In this document: positions 1-9,669 of the stretch, in pieces
How the letters are laid out: each line of letters starts with the position of its first letter
Position numbering within the stretch: position 1 is the first letter of the stretch
NCBI GenBank assembly: GCA_013824645.1
Contig: PNOF01000011.1
Coordinates: forward strand, 1 to 55,409
Reading direction: 5' to 3'
DNA: 55,409 nucleotides
Source: Syntrophus sp. (in: bacteria)
Lineage (GTDB): Bacteria; Desulfobacterota; Syntrophorhabdia; Syntrophorhabdales; Syntrophorhabdaceae
Made by a program: the position numbers and the translations under genes
Notes under the pieces: generated by a model
Database searches by the model: none
What the model saw: only the letters and a program-made list of their open reading frames with translations
Told to the model about the DNA's origin: nothing

Positions 1-1
1 A

Positions 2-103
2 CTGGCAATTGTGAAGCGTGTTATCGAGCGGCATGGTGGGGCAGTATGGGCTGAGGGAAAGATTGACGAGGGGGCTACCTTTAATTTCTCAATCCCCAGA
101 TAA
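2..103 (+). CDS. Sensor histidine kinase, C-terminal end only
   Basis: The frame is open from the window edge to TAA at 101-103 and reads [19 protein letters not shown], then [10 protein letters not shown]. This is the end of a HATPase_c domain. In that family the 'LaIvK.iVe.HGG.i' helix and the following 'G.GatF.f.lP' strand form the last part of the ATP-binding fold (G2 box region). The kinase would autophosphorylate a His in the upstream DHp domain and pass the phosphate to a response regulator. All sensor and DHp sequence lies outside the window, so the signal cannot be guessed. The gene ends 121 bp before the stop of the convergent priA. Confidence 0.75.
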   Translation: MAIVKRVIERHGGAVWAEGKIDEGATFNFSIPR

Positions 104-181
104 TATCTCAATTCGGAACTTTCTGACGAATTATTGCCATTGGCTATGGAACCGACCCAAAACGGAGAAGAACACTGGAAT

Positions 182-226
182 CGACGCTGCCAACAAAGAG
201 AGCGCTTTGGCTTAGAAATGGAGTTA
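182..226. repeat. Half copy of the hairpin element found at 55113-55242
   Basis: 45 bases starting CGACGCTGCCAACAAAG and ending at the TTAGAAATGGAGTTA arm match 55198-55242 with only a few differences. The other half of the element (left arm and central hairpin) is not recognisable upstream. The repeat overlaps the last codons of the convergent priA frame (stop at 224-226). Confidence 0.65.
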
Positions 227-2188
227 TATGTACAGCGGGTCGGGTTCTATCTGAGCTTCCGGAAGATCGTAGATTCTTGAGAGGATATTGAAAAGGTCTT
301 CTCCATCCCCTCTCAAGATCATCCTCCATGTGTACTGTGTCTTTTTTTCCATAATAATGCCTGATATATGGCTTTCAATGTCTTCTTCCTGAAAGATATC
401 TTTTATCTGTTTTATGGTTTTGTCGCCTCCATCTTTACCCTTTCTCTGCACCTCAATTTGGAAAGCCCGCCGGGATGGGGGAAAATCAGCGTCTTTTCTC
501 TTTTGAAGTTCCTCACGGTAAAATGTGCTTGCTTCGAGATAATTACTGATGTTGACTTTATTCTTTCTCTCCATAAAAAAGAGAATACTTTCAGGGGTAA
601 GGGCATCGATAAGATTGATGAGGATCTGGACCATCTTTTCATCTGCTCTATAACCGCCCATCTTGCGTAATGTTTCCCATCCGAGGAGGATGAGTTTATC
701 CACATGAACATCGTATAGTTTCGAAAGTGATTGTGTTCCGACGAGAACGAGCGACTGCCCGGCAGGTGTTTTCCGGACCCTTTTTATTTCTTTCCTGAGG
801 GAGTCGCCGGTGATTTTGATGACCTCAATGTCAGGGAAGGTATGCTTTATTTTTTCGTCCAGATATGCAACGCCGGTCCTGGAGAACCGGATTATATTGC
901 TTCCGCAGTGGCCGCAAAGCTCTTCATAGGGGGAGCTTGTGTTGCAGAGCGAACAGGTGAGCAGTCCTGCTTCTTTTTCGTAACCGAGGATGCCTTCACA
1001 AAGAGGACAGAGCAGAGGTTTCTTGCAGGAATGACATACAAGAAAGGAACCGTAATCCTTCCTGGGGACAAAGACGGCAATTTTCTCGCCCTTCTGCGCG
1101 CCCTCTTTGACTATTGGTATAAGCTCTTCAAGAAATCTAATTGAAGAGCCCATGTCAGGCGTGGTGGCTTTTTCTTGAGAGAGGCTGTCAAGGAGCCATT
1201 TTTTTTCTATAATGTTGAATTTGTTTTTTTCAGCATAATCGTAGATATCCATTGAAGGGGAAGCGCTCCCCATGATAACCGGGATGTTGCCGATCTGTGC
1301 CCTCTTTGCGGCCATGAGCGCAGCGTTAAATTTGAAACCTTCTTCATTCCTGTATTCGTCCTCTTCATGCCGTTCGACGATAGTCAGCGTTTGTCTACAG
1401 ATAGGAAGAAATACACAGCTCTTGTTGCCAAGCACGAGAAATCCCCCTTTTTCCCGGACTTTGAAGAATGTCTCCATCCTGGATTTTACACTCGTGCCTG
1501 AGCCGTACCAGAGGACCCTGTCGCCGAATTTTTGAATGAGGATCTTTTTAAAATAGCTTCCTACAGCATAATGGTCCGGCAACAGCATGAGCACATTTGA
1601 TGCGTTCTGCAGTTCCGGTTCGATGGCTGCCAGATAGTAATCTATGCGGCTCTTAACGTCTCCGATAAAGAGCACATTTTCACTGGTTTCATTTATGGCG
1701 CCGTTATGGGGAATCGGCGCGAAGGTTTCTTCTGTAAGGGTATTATTGAGTGATATAAGACCTTCTTTCCAATAGAGGAAAAGTACATCTCTGCCATAGT
1801 GATTGATTGCCTTTTTCAGAGTCAGGCCGTTTAACGGGATGGTTTCAACCTTTTCAGCTTTTATTGTGATGTATGGTTCTACTTTCAGGGTCTTCGGGAG
1901 TATGTATTTCAGAACAAGGCCGATGGGGGTTATATAATAATGTGAAGACCATTTGCTGAGATTGATGAGCGTGTCATCAATCAGGGGAAAGAAATCGATC
2001 AGTTCATGAATCTCCTTCAGTTTAGGATTGTCGCCGTCACGGACATCGGTGATGATCCCGGTCTGTATTCTGTTATGAAAAGGCACGGAAAGACGTAAAA
2101 ACTCTTTTACGAATGGTCTCCATTTGTCCGGTACGGTATATGAGAATGTTTTTGTTACAGGGATCGGTAATGCAACATCTACGATCAT
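224..2188 (-). CDS. priA: PriA-like primosomal protein with decayed helicase motifs
   Basis: 654 aa; a PriA reloads the replicative helicase at stalled forks. The N-terminal 3'-DNA-end binding domain (about 1-100) and the zinc region are recognisable. The eight zinc Cys are intact as CHSC (385-388), CPLC (394-397), CSLC (412-415) and CGHC (425-428). The ATPase is not intact. Where PriA has the Walker A GVTGSGKTEVY, this protein has IGDVKSRIDYY (about 175-185). The DEEH box reads ERHE (about 272-275) just before the conserved EEGFKFNA. Motif V reads VGTQSLSKLYD instead of GTQM.AKGHDF, and the QVAGRAGR motif is absent. It is probably helicase-dead but may still bind forks and partner proteins. 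Start ATG overlaps the murI stop by 4 bp. Actinobacterial PriA proteins are known to lack helicase motifs in a similar way. Confidence 0.85.
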   Translation of the reverse strand: MIVDVALPIPVTKTFSYTVPDKWRPFVKEFLRLSVPFHNRIQTGIITDVRDGDNPKLKEIHELIDFFPLIDDTLINLSKWSSHYYITPIGLVLKYILPKTLKVEPYITIKAEKVETIPLNGLTLKKAINHYGRDVLFLYWKEGLISLNNTLTEETFAPIPHNGAINETSENVLFIGDVKSRIDYYLAAIEPELQNASNVLMLLPDHYAVGSYFKKILIQKFGDRVLWYGSGTSVKSRMETFFKVREKGGFLVLGNKSCVFLPICRQTLTIVERHEEDEYRNEEGFKFNAALMAAKRAQIGNIPVIMGSASPSMDIYDYAEKNKFNIIEKKWLLDSLSQEKATTPDMGSSIRFLEELIPIVKEGAQKGEKIAVFVPRKDYGSFLVCHSCKKPLLCPLCEGILGYEKEAGLLTCSLCNTSSPYEELCGHCGSNIIRFSRTGVAYLDEKIKHTFPDIEVIKITGDSLRKEIKRVRKTPAGQSLVLVGTQSLSKLYDVHVDKLILLGWETLRKMGGYRADEKMVQILINLIDALTPESILFFMERKNKVNISNYLEASTFYREELQKRKDADFPPSRRAFQIEVQRKGKDGGDKTIKQIKDIFQEEDIESHISGIIMEKKTQYTWRMILRGDGEDLFNILSRIYDLPEAQIEPDPLYI

Positions 2189-3009
2189 GAAGAGAGAAGG
2201 TAATCTTTATAATCGAGATTTTTGAGGGACCTTACCTTTGACAAAGGTTCATTGAGAATACGACTGCCGATTTCTTCAAATGCTTCCGGAGAATCGGTGA
2301 CAAAATATTCGCAGCCGCCTTTTCCTTTCGTATCGGCTATCTTGTGTTTTTCGAGGGTGCTTTTGACTTCTTTTGCTGTTTCCCTGCCGGCATTTACTAT
2401 GGTTACTTTTTTTCCCATTATGTTTTTAATAACGTCTTCTAAAATCGGATAGTGTGTGCACCCCATGACGAGCGTATCAATATGAGCGTGCTGCAGGTCC
2501 TTTAGATATTTCTTTGCCATGAGATGGGCCACTTCATCCTTTTCCAGACCTTCTTCGGCAATGGGGACAAAAAGTGGGCATGATTTTGAAAAGACTTGAA
2601 TATCAGGATCTAACTTATGAATCGATTTTTCGTAAGCATTGCTCTTTATGGTTGCTTTTGTGCCGATAACGCCGACTCTTTTGTTTTTTGTTGCTGTCAC
2701 CACTTCCTTGGCGCAGGGATCGATAACACCGATAACAGGGATGGGAAACTTTTTCTGCAGGATATTGAGGGCCAGTGCGGAAGAGGTGTTGCAGGCAATG
2801 ACGAGAAGTTTGATGCCCTTTGTGAGCAGAAAGAGGGCGCTTTCAAGGGCGTATTTTGTGACAGCTTGCGGTGACCTGTTTCCGTAAGGAACGCGTGCTG
2901 TATCGCCGAAGTAGATAATGTGCTCTGATGGGAGGAGTTTCTTTACTTCTTTTAAAACAGTAAGTCCTCCGACACCGGAGTCGAACATGCCGATAGAGAG
3001 TTTTTGCAT
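2185..3009 (-). CDS. murI: Glutamate racemase
   Basis: 274 aa, usual length. It interconverts L- and D-glutamate in the cytoplasm, supplying D-Glu for peptidoglycan. Family marks are FDSGVGGLTVLKE near residue 9, IACNTSSA (catalytic Cys about 73) and MGCTHYPIL (second catalytic Cys about 184). It lies 54 bp downstream of glmM and overlaps priA by 4 bp, so it is likely translated from one operon mRNA with both. Pairing with glmM makes this a cell-wall precursor operon. Confidence 0.95.
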   Translation of the reverse strand: MQKLSIGMFDSGVGGLTVLKEVKKLLPSEHIIYFGDTARVPYGNRSPQAVTKYALESALFLLTKGIKLLVIACNTSSALALNILQKKFPIPVIGVIDPCAKEVVTATKNKRVGVIGTKATIKSNAYEKSIHKLDPDIQVFSKSCPLFVPIAEEGLEKDEVAHLMAKKYLKDLQHAHIDTLVMGCTHYPILEDVIKNIMGKKVTIVNAGRETAKEVKSTLEKHKIADTKGKGGCEYFVTDSPEAFEEIGSRILNEPLSKVRSLKNLDYKDYLLSS

Positions 3010-3063
3010 GGCAAAAGATTATGGAAGATGACTATAAATGTCAAGCTAATTGGTTTCCGAATC

Positions 3064-4413
3064 TCATCCCAGTATGTTTTTTACAACATCTGCAATCTCC
3101 TGGCAGTACTTTTCGGTTATGTCGTCAGATGGTCCTTCAACCATGACCCTACACATATTCTGGGTGCCGGAATAACGGACAAGAACGCGGCCCTCATCTC
3201 CTAATTCCTTTTCAATCTTCCCGATGATCTCCATCACCTGAGGCACAGTTGAGATGATTGGTTTGTTCTTTACATCCACATTAATCAGCTTCTGCGGATA
3301 GACATCCATCATTTGTGCAAGCTCTGATAGTCGTTTGCCGCTTCTGACCATGGCCGCAATCAGTTGCAGAGCAGTGACAATACCGTCCCCGGTAGTATGG
3401 TGATCGAGAAATATCATGTGTCCTGATTCTTCTCCACCCACTACACTGTCCAATCTCACCATGTCTTCCAGGACATGACGGTCTCCTACCTGAGAGGTAT
3501 GGTATTTAAAACCGTATTTTTTACATGCAACCCTTAATCCCAAATTGCTCATAACGGTAGTAACCAGGAGATTATTTTTCAGTTTATTCTGTTCTTTAAG
3601 GGTTTTTGCACATATGAGCAGGATCTGATCACCGGTGATTTCCTGCCCTTTTTCATCGACAGCAATAAGACGGTCACCATCACCATCAAAGGCAAGTCCA
3701 ATTTCTGCTCCGCTTTCGACGACCCTCTTTCTCAAATCCTGTGTATGCTGAGAACCGCATCGATCATTAATATTGATGCCGTTGGGGGTATTGTGGATGA
3801 CCTCTATGTCTGCGCCAAGCTCCCAGAATGTATCAGGGGCGATTTTATAGGTAGCGCCATTGGCAGCATCTATAACGACCTTCATTCCCTCCATAGATAA
3901 ATCGCGGGGAAAGGTATTCTTTAAGAAAACAATGTAACGGCCATGTACATCTTCCAGCCGGAATGCCTGCCCCATATCCTTAACGGGCGGCACCAGACTG
4001 TTGAGCTTGTTGCCCCGCATGAGGTCCTGTATTGTCTCCTCCTGCTCATCGGAGAGCTTGAACCCGCTGCCGGAAAAAATCTTTATACCGTTATCCTGAT
4101 AAGGGTTATGTGATGCTGAAATAACAATTCCCGCGTCGGCGCGCATACTCTGGGCAATAAAGGCAATGCCCGGGGTCGGCAAAACGCCGAGCAGATAGGG
4201 GTTCCCTCCCATTGAGGCTATCCCTGATTCGAGAGCGCCCTCAAGCATATAGCCTGAGATACGGGTATCTTTTCCAATGACTATTCTTGTCCGGTGATAT
4301 TCTTTTTTTAAAAGATAGACTACTGCCTGCCCTATTGCAAAAGCAACTTCAGCGTTCATAGGATAGCGGTTTGCTTCTCCTCTCACTCCATCTGTACCGA
4401 ATAATTTACCCAT
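3064..4413 (-). CDS. glmM: Phosphoglucosamine mutase
   Basis: 449 aa, full length. It converts glucosamine-6-phosphate to glucosamine-1-phosphate on the way to UDP-GlcNAc. Motifs in order: GKLFGTDGVRGEAN at the N-terminus, ISASHNPYQDNGIKIF with the phosphoserine near 101, the metal loop DGDGDR near 243, and the phosphate-binding RYSGTQNMCRVMVEG near the C-terminus. It is preceded by the beta-helix gene, whose stop is 29 bp upstream, and followed by murI. Confidence 0.95.
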   Translation of the reverse strand: MGKLFGTDGVRGEANRYPMNAEVAFAIGQAVVYLLKKEYHRTRIVIGKDTRISGYMLEGALESGIASMGGNPYLLGVLPTPGIAFIAQSMRADAGIVISASHNPYQDNGIKIFSGSGFKLSDEQEETIQDLMRGNKLNSLVPPVKDMGQAFRLEDVHGRYIVFLKNTFPRDLSMEGMKVVIDAANGATYKIAPDTFWELGADIEVIHNTPNGININDRCGSQHTQDLRKRVVESGAEIGLAFDGDGDRLIAVDEKGQEITGDQILLICAKTLKEQNKLKNNLLVTTVMSNLGLRVACKKYGFKYHTSQVGDRHVLEDMVRLDSVVGGEESGHMIFLDHHTTGDGIVTALQLIAAMVRSGKRLSELAQMMDVYPQKLINVDVKNKPIISTVPQVMEIIGKIEKELGDEGRVLVRYSGTQNMCRVMVEGPSDDITEKYCQEIADVVKNILG

Positions 4414-4442
4414 AATAATCCTTTCTGTCTGTTAGATTAAAA

Positions 4443-5696
4443 CTATTTACTGAACATATTGAATAATGGCAAAATGATTTTCGCTTTTTCACAAAAAGTA
4501 TCAATAATCCCCTGAAGCCATACTGTACCTTTCACGGAAATATGAAGAGGAAGACCCTGCATCAGCTCTATATAGTTTGTTTTGTGCGCACCTTTTATGT
4601 CATCGAAGGAAGAAAGAAAATCATCCCGCTCTTTCCCGACAGCATCCTTTTGCGTGCTGCCTGTAAAGAGAGTTTCGATTTCACTGAATTTTTCATGGAA
4701 CTCTTTTCTTCCGGCAGAGTCCCGCTTTTTTTCCGAATCGTTCTCAGAATATAGCTTTGCCTTTTCGGCCAGTATCTGTAAACGTTTTATCCGTTCTTTT
4801 TTTGCAAGAAGCAACTTATCCAGCACACCCTCATAGACAAGAGGGCCAAATTCCTGTGCATCGAAAAAAGGACGCCTCACATGCATATACCATGCTTCAA
4901 GGGCCATCAGGTTTGCAAGGTAAATGATGTTATCGCCTACTATCCGGTGGAGGTTCATATACGCCCAGGGGGTGAAATTAATTGTCTTTGGGGAATGTAG
5001 TTTTCCGATGATAAGCTTGTTGTTCTCGGGAAAATCGTTTCTTAGTATCGAACCAGCCGCAACTACGTTACCATACCCCATGCGTACGGGGCCCACCATA
5101 CCGCCCTGGCCACCGAGAAAGATGGCAGGTTGGTTCAGCATCACGCCTCTCGGCACATCACCTATCAGCGATGCCGTGGCTTTATCGCCATCCGGTGTAT
5201 AATTAAAATGAATGTAGGAACTGCCTACCTCGCTATGGTCTTTACGGCTTGTCCCTCCGGCCATTAAACAATCGCAGAAATTAATCAGGCTTCCGAGGGT
5301 CACAAAAGGGAAAAGTATTGTCTGTTTTAAACCGACACAATGTGCGCCATTGGCCTCCTCTTCAAGGATAGAGCCTTCGCGTACCTGAGCCCCCAGGCCC
5401 ATGTTTGCCTTTTCGAGGAATACAGACTTATTGAAATACCCCCCCTTAAGCTCGACTTCAGGCCCCAACTGGCAATTGTCTATCGTGACGGGACCTTCGT
5501 AGCCAATCCGGGCGCCTGCCGATATAACAGTCTCTTCACCATAGATCCTGCATCCCGGATAGATCCTGACACCACGCCCGGATATACGGTCAACATTTAC
5601 CTCATCACCCAGATCGAGGGTTAAGGGGTTTGGAATATCGATGCCTTTATTGATTAATTGCAGAACCTTATCATAGCACCGGGGTTGAATATCCAT
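4443..5696 (-). CDS. Left-handed beta-helix (hexapeptide repeat) protein, GlmU-C-terminal-like
   Basis: 417 aa, no signal peptide. Residues about 30-230 show imperfect hexapeptide repeats (I/V-G-x-x-x-x type, e.g. GCRIYGEETVISAGARIG, GPVRMGYGNVVAAGSILR) of the kind that fold as a left-handed beta-helix, as in the C-terminal half of GlmU. There is no N-terminal nucleotidyltransferase signature (no LAAGxGTRM). The C-terminal 150 residues are helical, with a charged stretch (about 300-340). Its place as first gene of the glmM-murI operon suggests a role around UDP-GlcNAc or sugar-nucleotide metabolism, but the reaction cannot be read from sequence. Acyltransferase, pyrophosphorylase relative or scaffold are all possible. 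Confidence 0.7.
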   Translation of the reverse strand: MDIQPRCYDKVLQLINKGIDIPNPLTLDLGDEVNVDRISGRGVRIYPGCRIYGEETVISAGARIGYEGPVTIDNCQLGPEVELKGGYFNKSVFLEKANMGLGAQVREGSILEEEANGAHCVGLKQTILFPFVTLGSLINFCDCLMAGGTSRKDHSEVGSSYIHFNYTPDGDKATASLIGDVPRGVMLNQPAIFLGGQGGMVGPVRMGYGNVVAAGSILRNDFPENNKLIIGKLHSPKTINFTPWAYMNLHRIVGDNIIYLANLMALEAWYMHVRRPFFDAQEFGPLVYEGVLDKLLLAKKERIKRLQILAEKAKLYSENDSEKKRDSAGRKEFHEKFSEIETLFTGSTQKDAVGKERDDFLSSFDDIKGAHKTNYIELMQGLPLHISVKGTVWLQGIIDTFCEKAKIILPLFNMFSK

Positions 5697-5765
5697 CCGT
5701 TCCTCTTGAAAATAAATTATAATATACTACTCTCATTAAATAATAAAAGATTATAACGGCATTCC

Positions 5766-8447
5766 TTACCGTGCCATTTGTTTCAAGACTTCTTCGAGTT
5801 TTCTGAGGCTCTCCCCGTACCCGGCCCAGTCTCCTTGCCGTTGCAGCTCTTTGGTCTTTTCAAAGAGTTTCATGGCTTCTTTTGACAGAGCGGCAAGTGA
5901 TGTTTCTTTCGGGGCGACTGTCGACTGGACTGTTGTCTGTGAGAGTTTCTTTCCCCCGAATAAGCGCTGGAGACACATTTCAAGGTTCTCATCCATAACC
6001 AGATTATTCTCATAGGCAACAATCACCCTCCGCAATTCCGGTAGGCCCCCTTTGTCCTCTGCGGCAAGGTACAGGGGCTGTATATACATGAGCGATGTTT
6101 CTATTGGGATAATGAGGAGACTCCCCCGTATTACCTGTGAGCCCCTTTGCCCCCAGAGGGTGAGTTGCTGGGAAATATATGAATCCTGGTCGATACGGGC
6201 ATCTATCTGCCTGGGTCCAAAAACAAGCCTGTCTCTTGGAAAGGTATACACAACCAGTTTCCCGTAGTCGGGCTCATCGCACCTGGCAGCGAACCATGCC
6301 GCCAGATTGTCTCGTTTTGCCGGTGTATAGGGCATAAGCAATACATATTCTTCTCTCTTTTCTTCGGGGAGCTTCATGATCAGATAATAAGGTTCCATTG
6401 GTTTTTTGTTATAGGAAGGGATTTCCCATAAATCTTCCTTGTTGTAAAAGGTTTTCGGGTCTTCCATGTGATATGTCGCGTACAGCGATGTCTGGATGGC
6501 AAAAAACTCACTTGGGTAACGTATGTGCTTTTTCAGGTCAGAAGGCATCTGGGCCATTGGTTTCAAAAGCCCGGGGAAGACGGCATCATAAACCTTGATG
6601 ATTGCATCGTTGGGATCGCTGAGGTAGAAATTTATGCTCCCATTGTACGCATCAACAGTGACCTTAACAGAATTCCGCATATAATTGACACGGTTTGTGA
6701 GGCGTTTCGAATAGGGCAGGCGCGTGGATATCGTATAGGCGTCGATGATCCAGTGGAGTTTTCCCTCATCGGAAACAACAATATAGGGATCACTATCGAG
6801 GGCAAGAAAGGGGGCAATCTTGGCCACTCTTTCCGTAATGTTGCGGTTATAGACTATTCTGCTGTCTTGTTTGATATCTGAGGAAAGGAGTATCTTGGCT
6901 GTTTTAAATGATGATGCAAATAGTGCTCGTTTTAAAAGCGAATCGAGCGCAACACCTCCTGTACCCTTGTATGAGGTGTATGTATTTCCTTCGGAAGTAG
7001 GGTAACTGAATTCCGGAATCTTTGTATTAACGATTGCATAATCATTGGTGAGTTCACCGAAGTAAATCTCCGGAGCAGTTATCTTTACATTGGAACTTGA
7101 AACCGGCGGGATATCCTTGATAATAAACTCCGGAAGACCATCTTTCGTAATCCGGCTTACCGGTCCCATAGTAATACCGTTACCGTGGGTAAAGACAAGT
7201 TTCTCATTTATCCAGGATTTGCTGGGAAGATCATCATAGGACAATTCCCTCGCCGATAGCATAACCTGTCTGTATTCGCCGTTTATGGTATATCGGTCGT
7301 TATCAACGCTATGGAACTTATAGTACGTCCTTATCTGCTGCAGTTGGCTGTACGTTTTCAGAAGAGGTGATTCGTTCCATAATCTGATATTTTTTATTGT
7401 TGCGCCGTTTTTCTCGATATCCTGTGATGTGAGATTATAGGAGACGTTAAATGGCCTTACATCGATATTTGTAAGATTGTACCCGAATTTTGTAAAAGCG
7501 ATGTGATGTTCTATGAAGGGTTTTTCAGCTCCGATTTCATTGGGGGCAACTTTTAAATTCTGCAGGAGACCGGGGTACACAACAATACCGAGGATATAGA
7601 CAATGACCAGGATGCCCACCGGATAGAGTGATTGTTTTAATGAACCCTTTATCAAGGCCACAGCGAAGATCACGCCGACAATTGCCGCAAGAAACACCAA
7701 CACACCAAGGGCAAAAAGTTTTGCATGAACATCTGTATAACCTGCGCCTGTAATAACCCCATGCGGAGAATAGAGTAGTTGGAACCGGTCAAGGTAGAAA
7801 CCAAAGGCTACTCTGAAAAAGAAGAGTCCGGCAAGGACGGCGACATGTTTTCGTACGCCCTGTGCCATGGATATTCTATTGTTGATTACGGAAAAACCTC
7901 CTTTTATGCCATATCCCAGGATGACAAGGAGGAGGGCAAAAAATATCATAAAACCGGCATAGATGCTCAACGACTCATAGAAGGGGAGTTGAAAGAGATA
8001 AAAACCAACGTCTTTTCCCAGAATCGGGTCTTTCATGCCTGTCACAGTGGCATTGAAAAAGACAAGGGCCTGATTCCAGAGGCTGCTTCCCCAAAGACCG
8101 CCAAAAACGCCTATAACAGCAGCAATGAGTATGCTGAATGGCTTTGAAAGCCTGTTGAGCAAATCCGGGTTCAGTGTTACACCCATTTGATTGCTGAATG
8201 CAATCTGTATTGGGAGCAATTTGATCCTGCACACGGGAAGAACGTTTATGAGAATGAAAAGAAAAGAGGCTATGCCGAAAACAAATCCGGAAATAATCTG
8301 CGCGGTAAAGGTTTTCACAAAGACTTTTTGATAGGCCACCTCTTCAAAGAACAACCAGTCGATGTAGAAACTTATTACTCTCGATGCTATGAGCAGACCT
8401 ACGACAGCAAGACCAATAAAAAGAAACCGGGTTTTTTTTCCTCTCAC
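5766..8447 (-). CDS. UPF0182 family membrane protein
   Basis: 893 aa, typical length for the UPF0182/COG1615 family, whose function is unknown. The N-terminal third carries about seven hydrophobic segments (first at about 8-27, then about 50-70, 105-130, 155-180, 200-220, 240-265, 275-295). The remaining 550 residues are probably extracytoplasmic, with family-like stretches such as TYKGTGGVALDSLLKRALFA and VGILVIVYILGIVVYPG. The last about 40 residues (KEAMKLFEKTKELQRQGDW) are helical and charged. Nearest neighbours are the beta-helix/glmM operon 69 bp downstream and a small secreted protein 97 bp upstream, all on the minus strand. Confidence 0.85.
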   Translation of the reverse strand: MRGKKTRFLFIGLAVVGLLIASRVISFYIDWLFFEEVAYQKVFVKTFTAQIISGFVFGIASFLFILINVLPVCRIKLLPIQIAFSNQMGVTLNPDLLNRLSKPFSILIAAVIGVFGGLWGSSLWNQALVFFNATVTGMKDPILGKDVGFYLFQLPFYESLSIYAGFMIFFALLLVILGYGIKGGFSVINNRISMAQGVRKHVAVLAGLFFFRVAFGFYLDRFQLLYSPHGVITGAGYTDVHAKLFALGVLVFLAAIVGVIFAVALIKGSLKQSLYPVGILVIVYILGIVVYPGLLQNLKVAPNEIGAEKPFIEHHIAFTKFGYNLTNIDVRPFNVSYNLTSQDIEKNGATIKNIRLWNESPLLKTYSQLQQIRTYYKFHSVDNDRYTINGEYRQVMLSARELSYDDLPSKSWINEKLVFTHGNGITMGPVSRITKDGLPEFIIKDIPPVSSSNVKITAPEIYFGELTNDYAIVNTKIPEFSYPTSEGNTYTSYKGTGGVALDSLLKRALFASSFKTAKILLSSDIKQDSRIVYNRNITERVAKIAPFLALDSDPYIVVSDEGKLHWIIDAYTISTRLPYSKRLTNRVNYMRNSVKVTVDAYNGSINFYLSDPNDAIIKVYDAVFPGLLKPMAQMPSDLKKHIRYPSEFFAIQTSLYATYHMEDPKTFYNKEDLWEIPSYNKKPMEPYYLIMKLPEEKREEYVLLMPYTPAKRDNLAAWFAARCDEPDYGKLVVYTFPRDRLVFGPRQIDARIDQDSYISQQLTLWGQRGSQVIRGSLLIIPIETSLMYIQPLYLAAEDKGGLPELRRVIVAYENNLVMDENLEMCLQRLFGGKKLSQTTVQSTVAPKETSLAALSKEAMKLFEKTKELQRQGDWAGYGESLRKLEEVLKQMAR

Positions 8448-8544
8448 TTTGTGTTACCCCCTAAAAAAATAAATTCATTATCGCAGGTATTATTGGCTGA
8501 GTAAACAATGGCCATTATCAACCGCTTTACATACGCCGTAGCTA

Positions 8545-8967
8545 TTATTTGTTTTGCGGGAGTACCTTACCTTCGCTTACAGGCTTCCCTGTTCCGACTC
8601 TATTGGTCTTAGAAATATTTTTATCGATTTTGATAATTTTTAGCTGCCCTGCTGTGCTCGATAATGTGGGTTTAGTGACAATCGTCTGCTCAATACCCTT
8701 TGCCTTCAGTTTGTTTTTGACGCCATTGAGGATTGAATCATCGCACTGACTGGAACAGGTCACAGTGACAACACCTTTTTCCTTATCAATCTGTGTTCTT
8801 TCAACCCCTTTTACAGCGCCGATCTTTTTTGCTACTAAAGCCCAATCTATGGGGCTTTTTGAGGTGAGCTGGACCATATAGAATTCGTATGCTGCCAAAA
8901 CAGTGGACGCGAAGAAAAGGGTCATTAAGATACCGGCTAATACGATACGGATGCCTGGACGTTTCAT
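8545..8967 (-). CDS. Small exported or membrane-anchored protein, unknown function
   Basis: 140 aa. An N-terminal signal or anchor (RIVLAGILMTLFFASTVLA) is followed by a betaalpha-betabeta-alpha-like segment (about 42-92: WALVAKKIGAVKGVERTQID, then GVVTVTCSSQCDDSILN) that resembles a heavy-metal-associated or secretin-like ferredoxin fold but lacks the metal CxxC at the usual place (it has CSSQC). The basic Pro/Gly/Lys C-terminus looks disordered. Its start has the RBS GAGG about 5 bases upstream. I do not recognise the family. Confidence 0.6.
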   Translation of the reverse strand: MKRPGIRIVLAGILMTLFFASTVLAAYEFYMVQLTSKSPIDWALVAKKIGAVKGVERTQIDKEKGVVTVTCSSQCDDSILNGVKNKLKAKGIEQTIVTKPTLSSTAGQLKIIKIDKNISKTNRVGTGKPVSEGKVLPQNK

Positions 8968-9143
8968 TGCAGCCTCCTCGATATATACGAGATTTCTTCA
9001 ACATGTATCATATCGCCGGATTTCTGTCAACGGTCTATATTAGTAATCAAAATAGGGGCAATATGTTGCCTTGCCCTTGTAAATAATGTGAGGGACTACT
9101 GCCTGTGATATAGACACTGCAATAGTGAGACTGGTTTAAGGAC

Positions 9144-9172
9144 TTGACTTTATGGGCATAAACCATTACCTT
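9144..9172 (+). promoter_or_regulatory. Likely sigma70 promoter
   Basis: TTGACT (9144-9149), 17-base spacer, TACCTT (9167-9172). It lies 44 bp upstream of the small gene at 9216 and may also serve lepA-hemW. The -10 is weak. Confidence 0.45.
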
Positions 9173-9215
9173 AAGGGTGAGTTTGCGGAAACAATAACAG
9201 AGGGAGATTTTTATA

Positions 9216-9569
9216 ATGATACGTGCAAAACTCTGGTTCCGATGCGCAGCCATGCATGATCCGGTAACGCCTATGGTGGCACAGCCTGCCCTTGTGGGCT
9301 GGGAGGCAAAAAAACGCAGGGTGGACCTTACCATAGAACGCGCCTTTAACGGAGAAGAGCTTGTCAAGAGAATGAAGGGGTGGGTTACCACAGATCCCTA
9401 TGAAGTTATCGAAGTGGTGAAAAAGTATGGTAAGCTGAAAGTCCTCGATGACAGAGAACTGGTTATTGAAATTGAGAAAGAAGAAGCCTTCAATGGCCTT
9501 CAGGACGCCCTCCTGGATGCGTTCGGACCGGAAGTAGATATCGAGATGGTGAAAAAAGCAGGGAAATAA
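9216..9569 (+). CDS. Hypothetical protein, 117 aa
   Basis: 117 aa, cytoplasmic, charged, no membrane segment or cofactor motif. The sequence alternates short strands and helices ([60 protein letters not shown]), suggesting a small alpha/beta domain. A GGGAG ribosome site lies 9 bases before the ATG. It is 100 bp upstream of lepA on the same strand and may share its transcript. I do not recognise it. Confidence 0.65.
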   Translation: MIRAKLWFRCAAMHDPVTPMVAQPALVGWEAKKRRVDLTIERAFNGEELVKRMKGWVTTDPYEVIEVVKKYGKLKVLDDRELVIEIEKEEAFNGLQDALLDAFGPEVDIEMVKKAGK

Positions 9570-9669
9570 TCCACCGGATAAGGAAAAAGGAAGAAAAAAG
9601 AGGGAAGAGGGAGGGAATTGCGTACATCGAATCACTTCACACTCCGGGAACCTTCGAAATCATCTATTT

